NCBI GenBank assembly: GCA_964657565.1
Contig: CAZZVQ010000015.1
Span: 1 to 64,000, forward strand
From: JAVVHH01 sp964657565
GTDB taxonomy: Bacteria; Pseudomonadota; Alphaproteobacteria; Acetobacterales; Acetobacteraceae
DNA length: 64,000 nucleotides
Reading direction: 5' to 3'
In this document: in pieces, positions 1 through 7,859 of the stretch
Numbering within the stretch: the stretch's first letter is position 1
Layout: the number at the start of each line of letters is the position of its first letter
Program-made: the position numbers and the translations under genes
Notes under the pieces: generated by a model
What the model was told of the DNA's origin: nothing
Seen by the model: only the letters and a program-made list of their open reading frames with translations
Database searches by the model: none

Positions 1-82
1 CAGTCAGCAGACACGCTTTCGTCGATTACCTCCAATCAGAAGAACCCCTAGTCTCAGGCTCAGCTCCAGAAGCGTTGCGTGG

Positions 83-688
83 TTAGTTCGCCAGCTTGGT
101 CGCGATTTGGGCAACGTGCCGGCCAAGGAAGCTCGCGCCGGCCAACTCGTTCGGCGAGGGCTGGCGCGAGCCGTCGCCGGCCGCAATGGTGGTCGCGCCG
201 TAGGGGGAGCCGCCGGTCACCTCGTCCAGCTTCAACTGTCCTTGGAACGAATAGGGCAGCCCGACCGTGACCATCCCGTGATGCATCAGGTTGGTGAGAA
301 TGTTGAGCAACGTGGTCTCCTGCCCGCCATGTTGCGACGCGGTCGAGGTGAAGGCGGCACCGACCTTGCCCACCAGCTTGCCCTGGAACCACAATCCGCC
401 GGTCTGGTCCCAGAAATTCGCCATCTGCGAGGTCATCCGGCCATAGCGGGTGCCGGTGCCGACAATGATCGCGTCGTAACCGGGAAGCTCCTCCACGGTG
501 GCGATCGGGGCGGCCTGGTCGAGCTTGTAGTGGCTCGAAGCGGCCACGGCGTCCGAGACCAGCTCCGGCACACGCCGGATATCCACCGTCGCGCCGGCCT
601 CCCGTGCACCCGCGGCGACCGCCTCTGCCATCGTCTCGATATGGCCGTAGGATGAGTAGTAGAGCACCAGGATCTTGGTCATCGTCAT
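83..688 (-). CDS. wrbA: NAD(P)H:quinone oxidoreductase, WrbA type
   Basis: This is a 201-residue flavodoxin-fold protein of the WrbA family, FMN-dependent enzymes that reduce quinones by two electrons and so avoid semiquinone radicals. The N-terminal FMN phosphate loop YYSSYGHIETMA lies at about residues 10-21. The family motifs GTGTRYGRMTSQM (about 76-88) and SQHGGQETTLL (about 113-123) are intact, and the length is normal. A second in-frame ATG two codons downstream is an alternative start. It follows the pirin gene on the same strand after 27 bp, so the two are probably co-transcribed and controlled by the divergent LysR gene. Cytosolic; family assignment is secure. Confidence 0.95.
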   Translation of the reverse strand: MTMTKILVLYYSSYGHIETMAEAVAAGAREAGATVDIRRVPELVSDAVAASSHYKLDQAAPIATVEELPGYDAIIVGTGTRYGRMTSQMANFWDQTGGLWFQGKLVGKVGAAFTSTASQHGGQETTLLNILTNLMHHGMVTVGLPYSFQGQLKLDEVTGGSPYGATTIAAGDGSRQPSPNELAGASFLGRHVAQIATKLAN

Positions 689-715
689 AGGACTTTCTTG
701 AAAGAATGATGCCGC

Positions 716-1414
716 TCAGGCGGCGTCGACAAGGAGCACCTCGGCATCCGCCAACGCCGTCACACGCAGGACCGCCTCATCGCGGATGGCGACGCCGTCA
801 CGCTCGCCCACCGCCTGGCCGTTCACCTCGACGCGGCCCGACGCGGGCACGAGGTAGAGCGAGCGGCCCGGTGACGGGACGTACTCGGCGCTTTCGCCGG
901 CTCGCAGCGTCGCGGCCACCAGCCGGGCATCGGCGCGGATCGGCAGCACGTCGCCGTCTTCCGCCCGGCCGCTCGCCAGGGTGACGAAGCGGCCGGCACG
1001 GTCACCTTTCGGGAACGGCCGGGCGCCCCAGGCGGGAGCCTCGCCGCGGCGTTCCGGGATGATCCAGATCTGGAAGATCTTGGTCACGCCCTTCTCGTGG
1101 TTGTACTCGGAATGGCGGATCCCGGTGCCGGCGCTCATCACCTGCACGTCGCCGGCCTCGGTCCGGCCCTTGTTGCCCAGGCTGTCCTCGTGGGTGATCG
1201 CCCCTTCGCGGACATAGGTGATGATCTCCATGTCGCGGTGCGGGTGGGTGGGAAAGCCGGTGGCCGGCGCGATGACGTCGTCGTTCCAGACGCGCATGTT
1301 GCCCCAGGTGACGCGCGCCGGGTCCTGGTAGTCGCCGAACGAGAAGTGGTGCTTGGTGTCGAGCCAGCCGTGGTTGCCGCCACCCAGCCCGGCGAAGGGA
1401 CGCAGTTCGATCAT
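716..1414 (-). CDS. Pirin family protein (quercetinase-like bicupin)
   Basis: This 232-residue protein matches bacterial pirins (YhhW type) in length and sequence. The N-terminal cupin carries the metal-ligand region FPTHPHRDMEIITYV, followed by GTGIRHSEYNHE, which supply the His/Glu ligands. Some family members cleave quercetin; the physiological substrate here is unknown. The frame is open far upstream, but similarity begins at MIELRPFAG (ATG at 1414; a second in-frame ATG at 1426 is possible). It is the first gene of a pirin-wrbA unit divergent from a LysR regulator, an arrangement common for electrophile or quinone stress responses. That role is inferred from context. Confidence 0.9.
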   Translation of the reverse strand: MIELRPFAGLGGGNHGWLDTKHHFSFGDYQDPARVTWGNMRVWNDDVIAPATGFPTHPHRDMEIITYVREGAITHEDSLGNKGRTEAGDVQVMSAGTGIRHSEYNHEKGVTKIFQIWIIPERRGEAPAWGARPFPKGDRAGRFVTLASGRAEDGDVLPIRADARLVAATLRAGESAEYVPSPGRSLYLVPASGRVEVNGQAVGERDGVAIRDEAVLRVTALADAEVLLVDAA

Positions 1415-1486
1415 GATCGGCTCCATCGAGATCGGGATGCCGGTGATGGCGCCGTCTCGTCGACGCCAATGTGGGCGCGGCCGTGA

Positions 1487-1509
1487 TCCACTGATATAGA
1501 AACAGTGGA
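1487..1509. promoter_or_regulatory. Palindromic LysR-type operator
   Basis: The inverted repeat TCCACTG-N9-CAGTGGA lies between the divergent pirin and lysR genes, 23 bp before the lysR ATG. T1492 and A1504 form a T-N11-A core, the hallmark of LysR-type binding sites. The spacer holds TATAGA (1495-1500), a possible -10 box, so binding could block or reposition polymerase. Protein binding is inferred. Confidence 0.6.
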
Positions 1510-1532
1510 AAGCCATAGTTTCGGAAATCGTC

Positions 1533-2447
1533 ATGCCGCGCTTACCCGACCTCGAAGCCTGGGCCGTATTCGCCACCGTGGTCGAGACCGGCTCGTTCTC
1601 CCGGGCCGCCGGTGAACTCGGCCTGTCGAAGGCGACGGTGTCCAAGGCCGTCAGCCGGCTGGAAGAGCGGCTGGGCGCGCGGTTGCTGCACCGCTCCTCG
1701 CATCGTCTGCTGCTGACCGAGACGGGGCGCGACGCTGCCGCCCGTGCGGCGCGGATACTGGCGGAGGCCGAGACGATGGAGGCGGAGGTGCTGTCGCGGT
1801 CCGCCGAGCCGCGCGGCCTGGTGCGGGTCGCGGCGCCGATGTCGTTCGGCGTGTCGCATCTGGCGCCGCTGCTGCCGGCGCTGCTCGCCAGCCTGCCGCA
1901 GGTGTCGATCGATCTGCACCTCAGTGACGCCCAGGTGGACCTGGTGGGTGGCGGGTTCGACCTCGCCATCCGCGTCGCCATCATGGAAGACTCGTCGCTG
2001 CGGGTCCGCCGCATCTGCCCGGTGCGGCGCATCCTGGTGGGCGCACCCGCCTACTTCGCCGCCTTCGGGGACCCAGCGCATCCGCACGACCTGCAGGCGC
2101 ATCGCTGCCTGTCCTATGCCTATCTCCCGACGCCGGACCGCTGGCGGTTCGAGAACGCGGCGGGAGAGGTGGTCACGGTCACGCCGGCCGGGCCGCTGCG
2201 CATCAACAACGGCGATGCGATCGCGCCCTCGGTCCTGGCCGGCGTGGGGCTGGCGGTGCAGCCGGAGTTCATCGTCTGGCGCGACCTGGAGGAGGGGCGG
2301 CTGCAACGGACGATGCCGGGCTGGTCCATGGCGGATGCCGCCCTGAACCTCGTCATGCCGCCAGGCGGGCTGCGCCCGCGGCGGGTGACGGCCGTCGTGG
2401 ACTTCCTGGCGGCCCACCTGGCTGCCGCACCCTGGGCCGCGGTGTGA
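1533..2447 (+). CDS. LysR-family transcriptional regulator
   Basis: This 304-residue regulator has an N-terminal winged HTH (about residues 7-65, core FSRAAGELGLSKATVSKAVS) and a C-terminal effector-binding domain (about 90-295) with the usual LVGGGFDLAIRV segment. The length is typical. It is transcribed away from pirin-wrbA, and the intervening 118 bp hold a 7-9-7 palindrome with T-N11-A spacing. It probably controls that pair and itself. The inducer cannot be read from sequence; quinones or flavonoid-like compounds would suit the targets. Confidence 0.93.
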   Translation: MPRLPDLEAWAVFATVVETGSFSRAAGELGLSKATVSKAVSRLEERLGARLLHRSSHRLLLTETGRDAAARAARILAEAETMEAEVLSRSAEPRGLVRVAAPMSFGVSHLAPLLPALLASLPQVSIDLHLSDAQVDLVGGGFDLAIRVAIMEDSSLRVRRICPVRRILVGAPAYFAAFGDPAHPHDLQAHRCLSYAYLPTPDRWRFENAAGEVVTVTPAGPLRINNGDAIAPSVLAGVGLAVQPEFIVWRDLEEGRLQRTMPGWSMADAALNLVMPPGGLRPRRVTAVVDFLAAHLAAAPWAAV

Positions 2448-2509
2448 GTTGGGCCATCCGTAACTGCGCGGCCTGGGAGCCGTCCCACGCCATCGCGGAG
2501 GGGGCGGCA

Positions 2510-3304
2510 CTACTCCGGCCGACCGAGGGGGCTTGGCTGGCTGGCGTAATAGGCGGCGGCCTGGTCGATTTCGGCCGGCGTCATGCCGCGGGCGACGTTG
2601 CGCATTTGCTGGCTGATGTCGTTATGCCGCGCGCCGGACACGAAGGCCTGGAGCTGCACGCGCAGATAGACCGGTGACTGGCCTTCGAGCCAGGCGCTGC
2701 CCGCCTTGTTGTCGATCCCGCCATGGCACGTGGCGCAGGGCGCGATGTTGCGCATGGGCGCGCCGTGAACGACGACGTCAGGCAGCGCCGGGCTGCCGAC
2801 CTCGGGATGATAGCCCGGGAGCCGCGGCAGATAGGCGTAATAGGCGGCGAGGTCGCGCATGTCGCGGTCCGACAACGCCGCGACGCGCGGGCCCATGACG
2901 GCGTTGGTCCGTGCGCCGGACTGGTAGTCGCGCAGCTGCTTGTAGACCGCTTGCGCATACTGGCCGGCCAGATTGGGCGAATCGGCCTCGCTGAGGCCGC
3001 GGGAGCCGTGACACGACGTGCACCCCATCGCCAGCGTGGCGCCACGGCCGATCGCGCTGGCATCGAGGCCGCCCATCATCCCAGGCGTGACGACGACTTC
3101 GGACGTCGCGACGCCCACTGGAACCGTCACCGTCGCCGGACCGCGCCGCACGAGCCCGGCCGCGCTGCAGATCGCGTCCCAGATGCCGGGCAGGCGGAGG
3201 TCGGTCTGCAGCAAGGGCAGCGCCACGAAGCCCACCCCGGCCGACACGAGCGTCAGCAGCGCGGTGCCGGCGACGACGCTCGTGAACCACCGGTTGAGGG
3301 TCAT
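2510..3304 (-). CDS. Dihaem cytochrome c (c4-like), last gene of oxidase operon
   Basis: This 264-residue protein has an N-terminal hydrophobic segment (about 9-30) and two c-haem motifs, CTSCH (about residue 94) and CATCH (about 182). Each is followed by a class I cytochrome c fold, so it resembles cytochrome c4. It should be exported and tethered or released in the periplasm, passing electrons to the adjacent oxidase. The start ATG (3304) overlaps the stop of subunit I as ATGA, implying translational coupling. It is the last of six genes in the operon. Confidence 0.9.
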   Translation of the reverse strand: MTLNRWFTSVVAGTALLTLVSAGVGFVALPLLQTDLRLPGIWDAICSAAGLVRRGPATVTVPVGVATSEVVVTPGMMGGLDASAIGRGATLAMGCTSCHGSRGLSEADSPNLAGQYAQAVYKQLRDYQSGARTNAVMGPRVAALSDRDMRDLAAYYAYLPRLPGYHPEVGSPALPDVVVHGAPMRNIAPCATCHGGIDNKAGSAWLEGQSPVYLRVQLQAFVSGARHNDISQQMRNVARGMTPAEIDQAAAYYASQPSPLGRPE

Positions 3305-4926
3305 CGTGCGGACCCGACCCGCACGACCGGCACGGAGGTCTCCGGCAGCGCCAGCAGATGGGCGATCGGGAACCCGTAATTGACGACCGTCAGCGCGATC
3401 ATCAGCCCGACCCACAGGCCGAACCCGTTCAAGGCCGCCGGCACCCGGCCCGTCGCATGCACCGCGACGCTGAAGCGGTACTCCCCCGGCCCGACCCGGC
3501 GCGCGCGCTGGCCCCGGACCAGCACCGCCAGGAACAGCCCGCCCGATACCACCAGGACCGCGCCGCCCACGACCGAGGCCAGCACCGAGAGCGCCTGGCC
3601 GGCGAGCGCCGGGTCGGTGTAGTCGAAGAACGCCATCCGGCGCGGCATGCCCAACACGCCGACATAGTGCCACGGGAAGGTCAGCACGATCATGCCGACG
3701 AACCATGTCCAGAGCTGCCAGCGCATCAGGCGCCGATCGTCCAGCGCGCGGCCGGTCAGATGCGGCCACAAATCGTAGGCGATCGCGAAATACATGATGA
3801 CGATCGCGCCGCCGAAGATCAGGTGGAAATGCCCGCTGACCCACTGCGTGTTGTGGATGCTGGCGTCCAGCTGATAGCTCATGTTGATGATCCCGCCGGC
3901 GCCGCCGAAGCCCAGCATCACGAACGAGAACGCCATCGCCAGCATCATCGGGTTGCGCCACGGCAACGCGGTCAGCCAGCCGAGCAACCCCGTCCCGCCG
4001 TGGAGCCGCCCCGCGATCTCGACCGACGCGCAGATGGTGAACACGGTCAACAACGTCGGCAGCGTCACCAGCCCGGTGAACACGGAGTGCATGAACTTGA
4101 ACCCGGCGCCCACCTCCGGGTCCGCAAACAGATGGTGCACGCCGATGGGCATCGCGACCACCAGGAACAGCGCGAACGAGATGCGCGCCATCGGATCGCT
4201 GAACAGCCGGCCGCCGATCGCCCGCGGGATGATGGTGTAGTAGGCGATATACGCCGGCATCAGCCAGAAATAGACGATCGCGTGCAGCGTCCAGGAGAAG
4301 AACACGCGCGCCAGCCCGGCGTCGATCGTGGTGGTGAGGCCCAACGCCGCCGGGATGATCTGGAACAGCAGCTCGAGCGCGGCGCCGATCGCGGTCCAGG
4401 CCCAAAGGTAGGAGCCCGCCACGTTGGCGAACATCGCCAGCGGCACGGTGACACCTTGGTTGGCTCGCTTCCAGGCGCGCAGATTGATGGACATCAGCGC
4501 AACCCAAATCCAGGAGCCGACGACCACCAGCACGATGCCGATGTAGAAGAACGGGCTGCCGACCAGGGGCGGATAGAAGGTGTACAGCACCGATGCCAGG
4601 CCCAGCGACACCGGCACGATCGCCGTGACGGTCCCGGCCGCAACCGACGCGAACCCGGCCCAGGCCCAGCGCCGCCCGATGAGCGGCCGCTTCAGCGCCG
4701 CCTCGGTGATCGCGTAGCCGAAGCCCATCGCGATCAAGGTCGGGAATACGTAGGCCATCGCCGTGCCATGCGCCGTGACGGCCCGGTAGTACCACTCGGG
4801 GTTGCTGATCCAGGCATGCAGCGGGCTGCGCATCACCATCTGCCACTCGCCCAGCAGCAACGCGAGCGCAAATCCTGCAAACGCCAGCCAGAAATGCGCC
4901 AGGATCAGCCGGCTACTGGGCAACAC
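3301..4926 (-). CDS. Cytochrome c oxidase subunit I, ba3 (B-family) type
   Basis: This 541-residue polytopic membrane protein is the catalytic subunit of a B-family haem-copper oxidase, reducing O2 to water and pumping protons. Haem and copper ligands can be read: AHGTAMA (haem b), WTLHAIVYFW (CuB His and the cross-linked Tyr four residues on), VHHLFA (two CuB His) and SGHFHLIFGG (haem a3 and b). The usual HPIVY sequence reads HAIVY here, a Pro-to-Ala change at an otherwise conserved site. It overlaps subunit II by 14 bp upstream and a cytochrome c by 4 bp downstream. B-family oxidases are generally associated with high O2 affinity. Confidence 0.95.
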   Translation of the reverse strand: MLPSSRLILAHFWLAFAGFALALLLGEWQMVMRSPLHAWISNPEWYYRAVTAHGTAMAYVFPTLIAMGFGYAITEAALKRPLIGRRWAWAGFASVAAGTVTAIVPVSLGLASVLYTFYPPLVGSPFFYIGIVLVVVGSWIWVALMSINLRAWKRANQGVTVPLAMFANVAGSYLWAWTAIGAALELLFQIIPAALGLTTTIDAGLARVFFSWTLHAIVYFWLMPAYIAYYTIIPRAIGGRLFSDPMARISFALFLVVAMPIGVHHLFADPEVGAGFKFMHSVFTGLVTLPTLLTVFTICASVEIAGRLHGGTGLLGWLTALPWRNPMMLAMAFSFVMLGFGGAGGIINMSYQLDASIHNTQWVSGHFHLIFGGAIVIMYFAIAYDLWPHLTGRALDDRRLMRWQLWTWFVGMIVLTFPWHYVGVLGMPRRMAFFDYTDPALAGQALSVLASVVGGAVLVVSGGLFLAVLVRGQRARRVGPGEYRFSVAVHATGRVPAALNGFGLWVGLMIALTVVNYGFPIAHLLALPETSVPVVRVGSAR

Positions 4927-5473
4927 AGCTCAGCCTCCGCTGGCCGGCCGCAAGCTTCAGGAACGCCGATTTCTCGATCACCCGGACGCGGCCCCACATG
5001 CCTTCGTGCCCGGCGCCGCAGAACTCATGGCACGGCATCACCCGGTCGGACGGCGCCGAAAACCGGGTCGTCGCGGTCGAGATGTAGCCCGGTACCAGCA
5101 TCGTGTTGACGGTGCTGCCCTGGATCAGCAAGCCGTGCAGCACGTCGGCACTGGTCGCCCGGATCGTGATGTCAGTGTCGGTCGGCAGCAGGATGCATTG
5201 CGGCGTGAACGAGTATTGTTGCCCGATCGCCCGCACGGTGACGCTCCCGTCCGGCTCCAGCGCGCTGCCCAGGTTGCTCTCGATGAACTCGCCGGACAGG
5301 TGCAGCGTCGTCGGATCCGCGGTCTCGACCCGGGCCTGCGGCATCACCGCCTGGTGGATGCCCGCATAGGCCGCCATCACGACCAGGAGGGTGACGATGC
5401 CGATCGACAGCCCCGCCCACCGGCGCTCGATCCGCGCGGCGGCGTCGCCCGGCTCGGTCCGCAGTTCGCTCAA
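4913..5473 (-). CDS. Cytochrome c oxidase subunit II with intact CuA site
   Basis: This protein has one N-terminal membrane anchor (about residues 18-38) and a periplasmic cupredoxin domain that receives electrons from cytochrome c. The CuA site is complete: His in DVLHGLLI, then CHEFCGAGHEGM supplying two Cys, His and Met. The preferred start is TTG at 5473, because TTGA overlaps the stop of the preceding small gene. An ATG at 5521 would give a 202-residue product but would overlap that gene by 52 bp. With the TTG start it has 186 residues, a short subunit II as in ba3 oxidases. Confidence 0.92.
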   Translation of the reverse strand: MSELRTEPGDAAARIERRWAGLSIGIVTLLVVMAAYAGIHQAVMPQARVETADPTTLHLSGEFIESNLGSALEPDGSVTVRAIGQQYSFTPQCILLPTDTDITIRATSADVLHGLLIQGSTVNTMLVPGYISTATTRFSAPSDRVMPCHEFCGAGHEGMWGRVRVIEKSAFLKLAAGQRRLSCVAQ

Positions 5474-5643
5474 AGCCCGGCCGCCCGGGGGGTGAAGACC
5501 AGCAGGTAGAACACGACCCACAGGCCGATCACGATGGTCGTCGCGATCCCGGCCAGCACGATCGCCCCCGCGGCACCCGATCCGACGATGCGCTCGATGT
5601 GGGCCTCGTCCGCGGGCCCGGCCGTCTCGTCCGTGTTGATCAT
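5470..5643 (-). CDS. Small single-span oxidase subunit (IIa-like)
   Basis: This 57-residue protein has an acidic, polar N-terminus of about 23 residues and one transmembrane helix (about 26-50). It sits between the triple-haem cytochrome and subunit II, and its stop overlaps the TTG start of subunit II. Size, topology and position match the single-helix subunit IIa of ba3 oxidases. I see no catalytic residues, so the assignment rests on context. Confidence 0.75.
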   Translation of the reverse strand: MINTDETAGPADEAHIERIVGSGAAGAIVLAGIATTIVIGLWVVFYLLVFTPRAAGL

Positions 5644-5650
5644 CCCTGCC

Positions 5651-6883
5651 TCAATCCAGCGGCGCCGCACGCAGCTCGTTCGCCTGGCTTGCCGACACCG
5701 CGGAGCCGCGGTTGCCCCAAGCCAGGCGCACATAGGTGACGACCGCCGCGATCTCGTCGTCGGACAGGCTCTGCGCGAAGGGCGGCATCCCGTGCGGCAT
5801 CGGGTTGCCGGCGGTGCCCGGCGGATAGCCGCCGTTCAACACCATCCGGATCGGGTTGACCGCGGACTCCATCGCGATCGACGGGTTGCCCGCGAGCGGC
5901 GGGTAATGCGGCGGCATGCCGAGCCCGGCTGCCCCGTGACAGCTGGCGCACTGGCCCATGTAGACGCTCTGCCCCAGGCGCATCAGCAGGCTGCTCTCGG
6001 CGACGGGCAGGCTCGAGACGAACGGGCTGGGCGGCGTGCCCTCGCCCAGGCTCTTGAGGTAGATCGACATCGCCTGCGTGTCGCCGTCCGTCATGTATTG
6101 CAGGCTGTCGTAGACGACCTCCGCCATCGGGCCGTAGACGGCGCCGCGCGGCGAGACGCCGGTGCGCAATAGGGCGCCGATCTCGTCCACGCTCCATTCG
6201 CCCAGACCGGCCTCCCGGTTGGAGGTGAGCGACGGCGCGTACCAGTGCTGCATCGGGATCAGTCCGCCCTGGAACGCCTTGGATTCCGAGCTACCGCCCA
6301 GCGCGTTGATCGCGCTGTGACACATCGCGCAGTGGCCGAGGCCCTGAACCAGGTAGGCGCCGCGATTCCACGCCTCGGATTTCGTGCCGTCGGGCTGATA
6401 CTCGCCCTCCTGGAAATACAGCGTCCGCCAGCCCAGGATCAGCGACCGATTGTTGTAGGGAAACCGGAGATCGTGCGGCTTGTTGGCGGCGCGCACCGGC
6501 GGCACCGATTGCATGTAGGCGAAGATCGCGTCGGAATCGGCCCGGGACACCTTGGTGTAGGAGCCGAACGGCATGGCCGGATACAACAGCCCGCCATCCG
6601 GGGACCGCCCGGTATGCATCATCGCGTAGAAGGATTGCGCGGTGTAGGCGCCGATCCCGGTTTCGGCGTCGGGGGTGATGTTGGGCGAGTACAGCGTCCC
6701 GAACGGCGTCAGCATCGCGCGGCCGCCGGCGAACAGCTTGCCGCCCGGCTGGGTGTGGCAGGCGATGCAGTCGCCCGCCCGCGCCAGGTATTCGCCCTGC
6801 TGGACGGTCGACGAACGGGCCTCCTGTGCCGCGACCGGAGTCATCCACAATACGGCCGCAGCCGCGGCGACGATGAGCCACAT
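5651..6883 (-). CDS. Triple-haem cytochrome c (alcohol/gluconate dehydrogenase subunit-like)
   Basis: This 410-residue exported protein has an N-terminal signal sequence (about 1-19, ending at VAAQ) and three CxxCH motifs: CIACH (about 38), CAMCH (about 185) and CASCH (about 316). The three-domain layout resembles the cytochrome subunit of membrane PQQ- or FAD-dependent dehydrogenases of acetic acid bacteria. No dehydrogenase catalytic subunit is encoded nearby. It may therefore carry electrons from a dehydrogenase encoded elsewhere, or from quinol, to the adjacent oxidase. Its start shares a base with the stop of the upstream gene. Confidence 0.9.
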   Translation of the reverse strand: MWLIVAAAAAVLWMTPVAAQEARSSTVQQGEYLARAGDCIACHTQPGGKLFAGGRAMLTPFGTLYSPNITPDAETGIGAYTAQSFYAMMHTGRSPDGGLLYPAMPFGSYTKVSRADSDAIFAYMQSVPPVRAANKPHDLRFPYNNRSLILGWRTLYFQEGEYQPDGTKSEAWNRGAYLVQGLGHCAMCHSAINALGGSSESKAFQGGLIPMQHWYAPSLTSNREAGLGEWSVDEIGALLRTGVSPRGAVYGPMAEVVYDSLQYMTDGDTQAMSIYLKSLGEGTPPSPFVSSLPVAESSLLMRLGQSVYMGQCASCHGAAGLGMPPHYPPLAGNPSIAMESAVNPIRMVLNGGYPPGTAGNPMPHGMPPFAQSLSDDEIAAVVTYVRLAWGNRGSAVSASQANELRAAPLD

Positions 6884-7620
6884 CAACGCGGCTCGCTGCC
6901 GCAGGCCAGCGGCATCGGGTTGCTGCCGGACGGTGCGGGCGCGGCGCCGGCCACGGCGGGCAACGTCGCCAGCCACGCCGCCACCGCGGTCACATCGGTT
7001 TCGGTCAGGTGCCCGGCGACGATCTGCATGCAGTCCGGAGCGGCAGCGGTTCGGATACCGTAGCGCCAGGCGCCGAGCTGCGCGCTGATGTAGCTCGGCC
7101 GCAGACCGACCAGGCCGGGAATGCCGGGCTCCATCCCGCTGAATGCCGGGCCATGGCAGGTCGAGCAGGCGGGCACGCCCCGGGCGGGATCCCCGTGTGC
7201 CGCAAGGGCTTGTCCTGCCGACAACAGGTCCGCGCTGACGATCGGGATACTCGGCTCCGCCATGGGCGGGCGCTCGGCCGCGTAGAAATCCGCCATGGTT
7301 TGCAGCATGGGGTTCGGCAGATAGGCCAGCAGGTAGTTCATCGGAGCGTAGCGCCGCCGGCCGTCGCGGAACGCCACGAGCTGATTGTAGAGGTATCCGG
7401 CGGGCTTTCCGGACAGGCGTGGGAAGGTGTCGTTGCCGATACCCTGACCGACGGGGCCGTGGCAGGGGGCACAAGCGAGAACCCGTGCCGCCATGGTGTT
7501 GGGGGCCTGTTCAGCTTGTTGGGCGGCGGCCGGTTGGGTCCGTGAGCACATGACGACCGCAAGAGCTGCACAGGCGATCCAGCGCGTGGTCGAGATCTGA
7601 CTGCGAGCACAGTGCGCCAA
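6883..7620 (-). CDS. Dihaem cytochrome c (c4-like), first gene of oxidase operon
   Basis: This 245-residue precursor has a signal peptide (about 1-34, AAAQQA cleavage region) and two haem-binding motifs, CAPCH (about 50) and CSTCH (about 150). It resembles the cytochrome at the far end of the operon in layout but not closely in sequence. It leads the six-gene oxidase operon. Upstream, 83 bp from the start codon and reading toward it, lies one copy of the island's 14-bp FixJ-like element (7704-7717), which ties oxidase expression to the signalling island next door. Confidence 0.9.
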   Translation of the reverse strand: MAHCARSQISTTRWIACAALAVVMCSRTQPAAAQQAEQAPNTMAARVLACAPCHGPVGQGIGNDTFPRLSGKPAGYLYNQLVAFRDGRRRYAPMNYLLAYLPNPMLQTMADFYAAERPPMAEPSIPIVSADLLSAGQALAAHGDPARGVPACSTCHGPAFSGMEPGIPGLVGLRPSYISAQLGAWRYGIRTAAAPDCMQIVAGHLTETDVTAVAAWLATLPAVAGAAPAPSGSNPMPLACGSEPR

Positions 7621-7703
7621 GCGGTCGGTTTCCAGTCATCGTTGCAGAATCAGTATCGAACGAATACTCAACCTACGCGCTCCGGCCTGCCGCCCGGCAG
7701 CTT

Positions 7704-7717
7704 CGGAAACTACTCAG
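7704..7717 (-). promoter_or_regulatory. FixJ-like box 1 (oxidase operon)
   Basis: Read on the minus strand this is CTGAGTAGTTTCCG, followed by AAGCTGCC, pointing at the first cytochrome gene with an 83-bp gap to its ATG. It matches six other copies in this island at 12 or more of 14 positions. A DNA-binding role is inferred from position, orientation and recurrence. Confidence 0.75.
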
Positions 7718-7760
7718 AGGGCATCGTGGTTCTGGACAGAGCGAACAGGTTTACTCTTGA

Positions 7761-7774
7761 CTAAGTATTTCCCG
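7761..7774 (+). promoter_or_regulatory. FixJ-like box 2, weak copy (CheB gene)
   Basis: CTAAGTATTTCCCG agrees with the consensus CTGAGTAGTTTCCG at 11 of 14 positions and is followed by AATCTTCC, like the strong copies. It reads toward the CheB gene, 85 bp before the GTG start, and lies 33 bp ahead of a perfect -10 box. It forms an outward-facing pair with box 1. Confidence 0.5.
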
Positions 7775-7807
7775 AATCTTCCAACCGAGAAAGATCATCG
7801 CTATTTC

Positions 7808-7813
7808 TATAAT
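7808..7813 (+). promoter_or_regulatory. -10 promoter box of the CheB-domain gene
   Basis: This is an exact TATAAT hexamer. No recognisable -35 sequence lies 17 bp upstream, as expected of an activator-dependent promoter. Transcription would begin near 7820, placing box 2 at about -59 to -46. It also argues against the ATG at 7812 as start codon and for the GTG at 7860. Confidence 0.55.
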
Positions 7814-7859
7814 GGTCGATGTGATCCAGGGCTTAACTTGGGATTGGGATGGTGCGACC

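Noticed and set aside
2510..4846. Minus-strand open frame of 778 codons
   Set aside because: Its first two thirds lie in a wrong frame of oxidase subunit I; only the end from 3304 encodes the dihaem cytochrome.
3358..5109. Long plus-strand frame opposite the oxidase genes
   Set aside because: Low-complexity Arg/Pro/His composition with no family resemblance; it is the antisense shadow of real genes.
7812..7859. ATG at 7812 as start of the CheB-domain protein
   Set aside because: It overlaps a perfect -10 box and adds residues outside the CheB fold; GTG at 7860 fits better.
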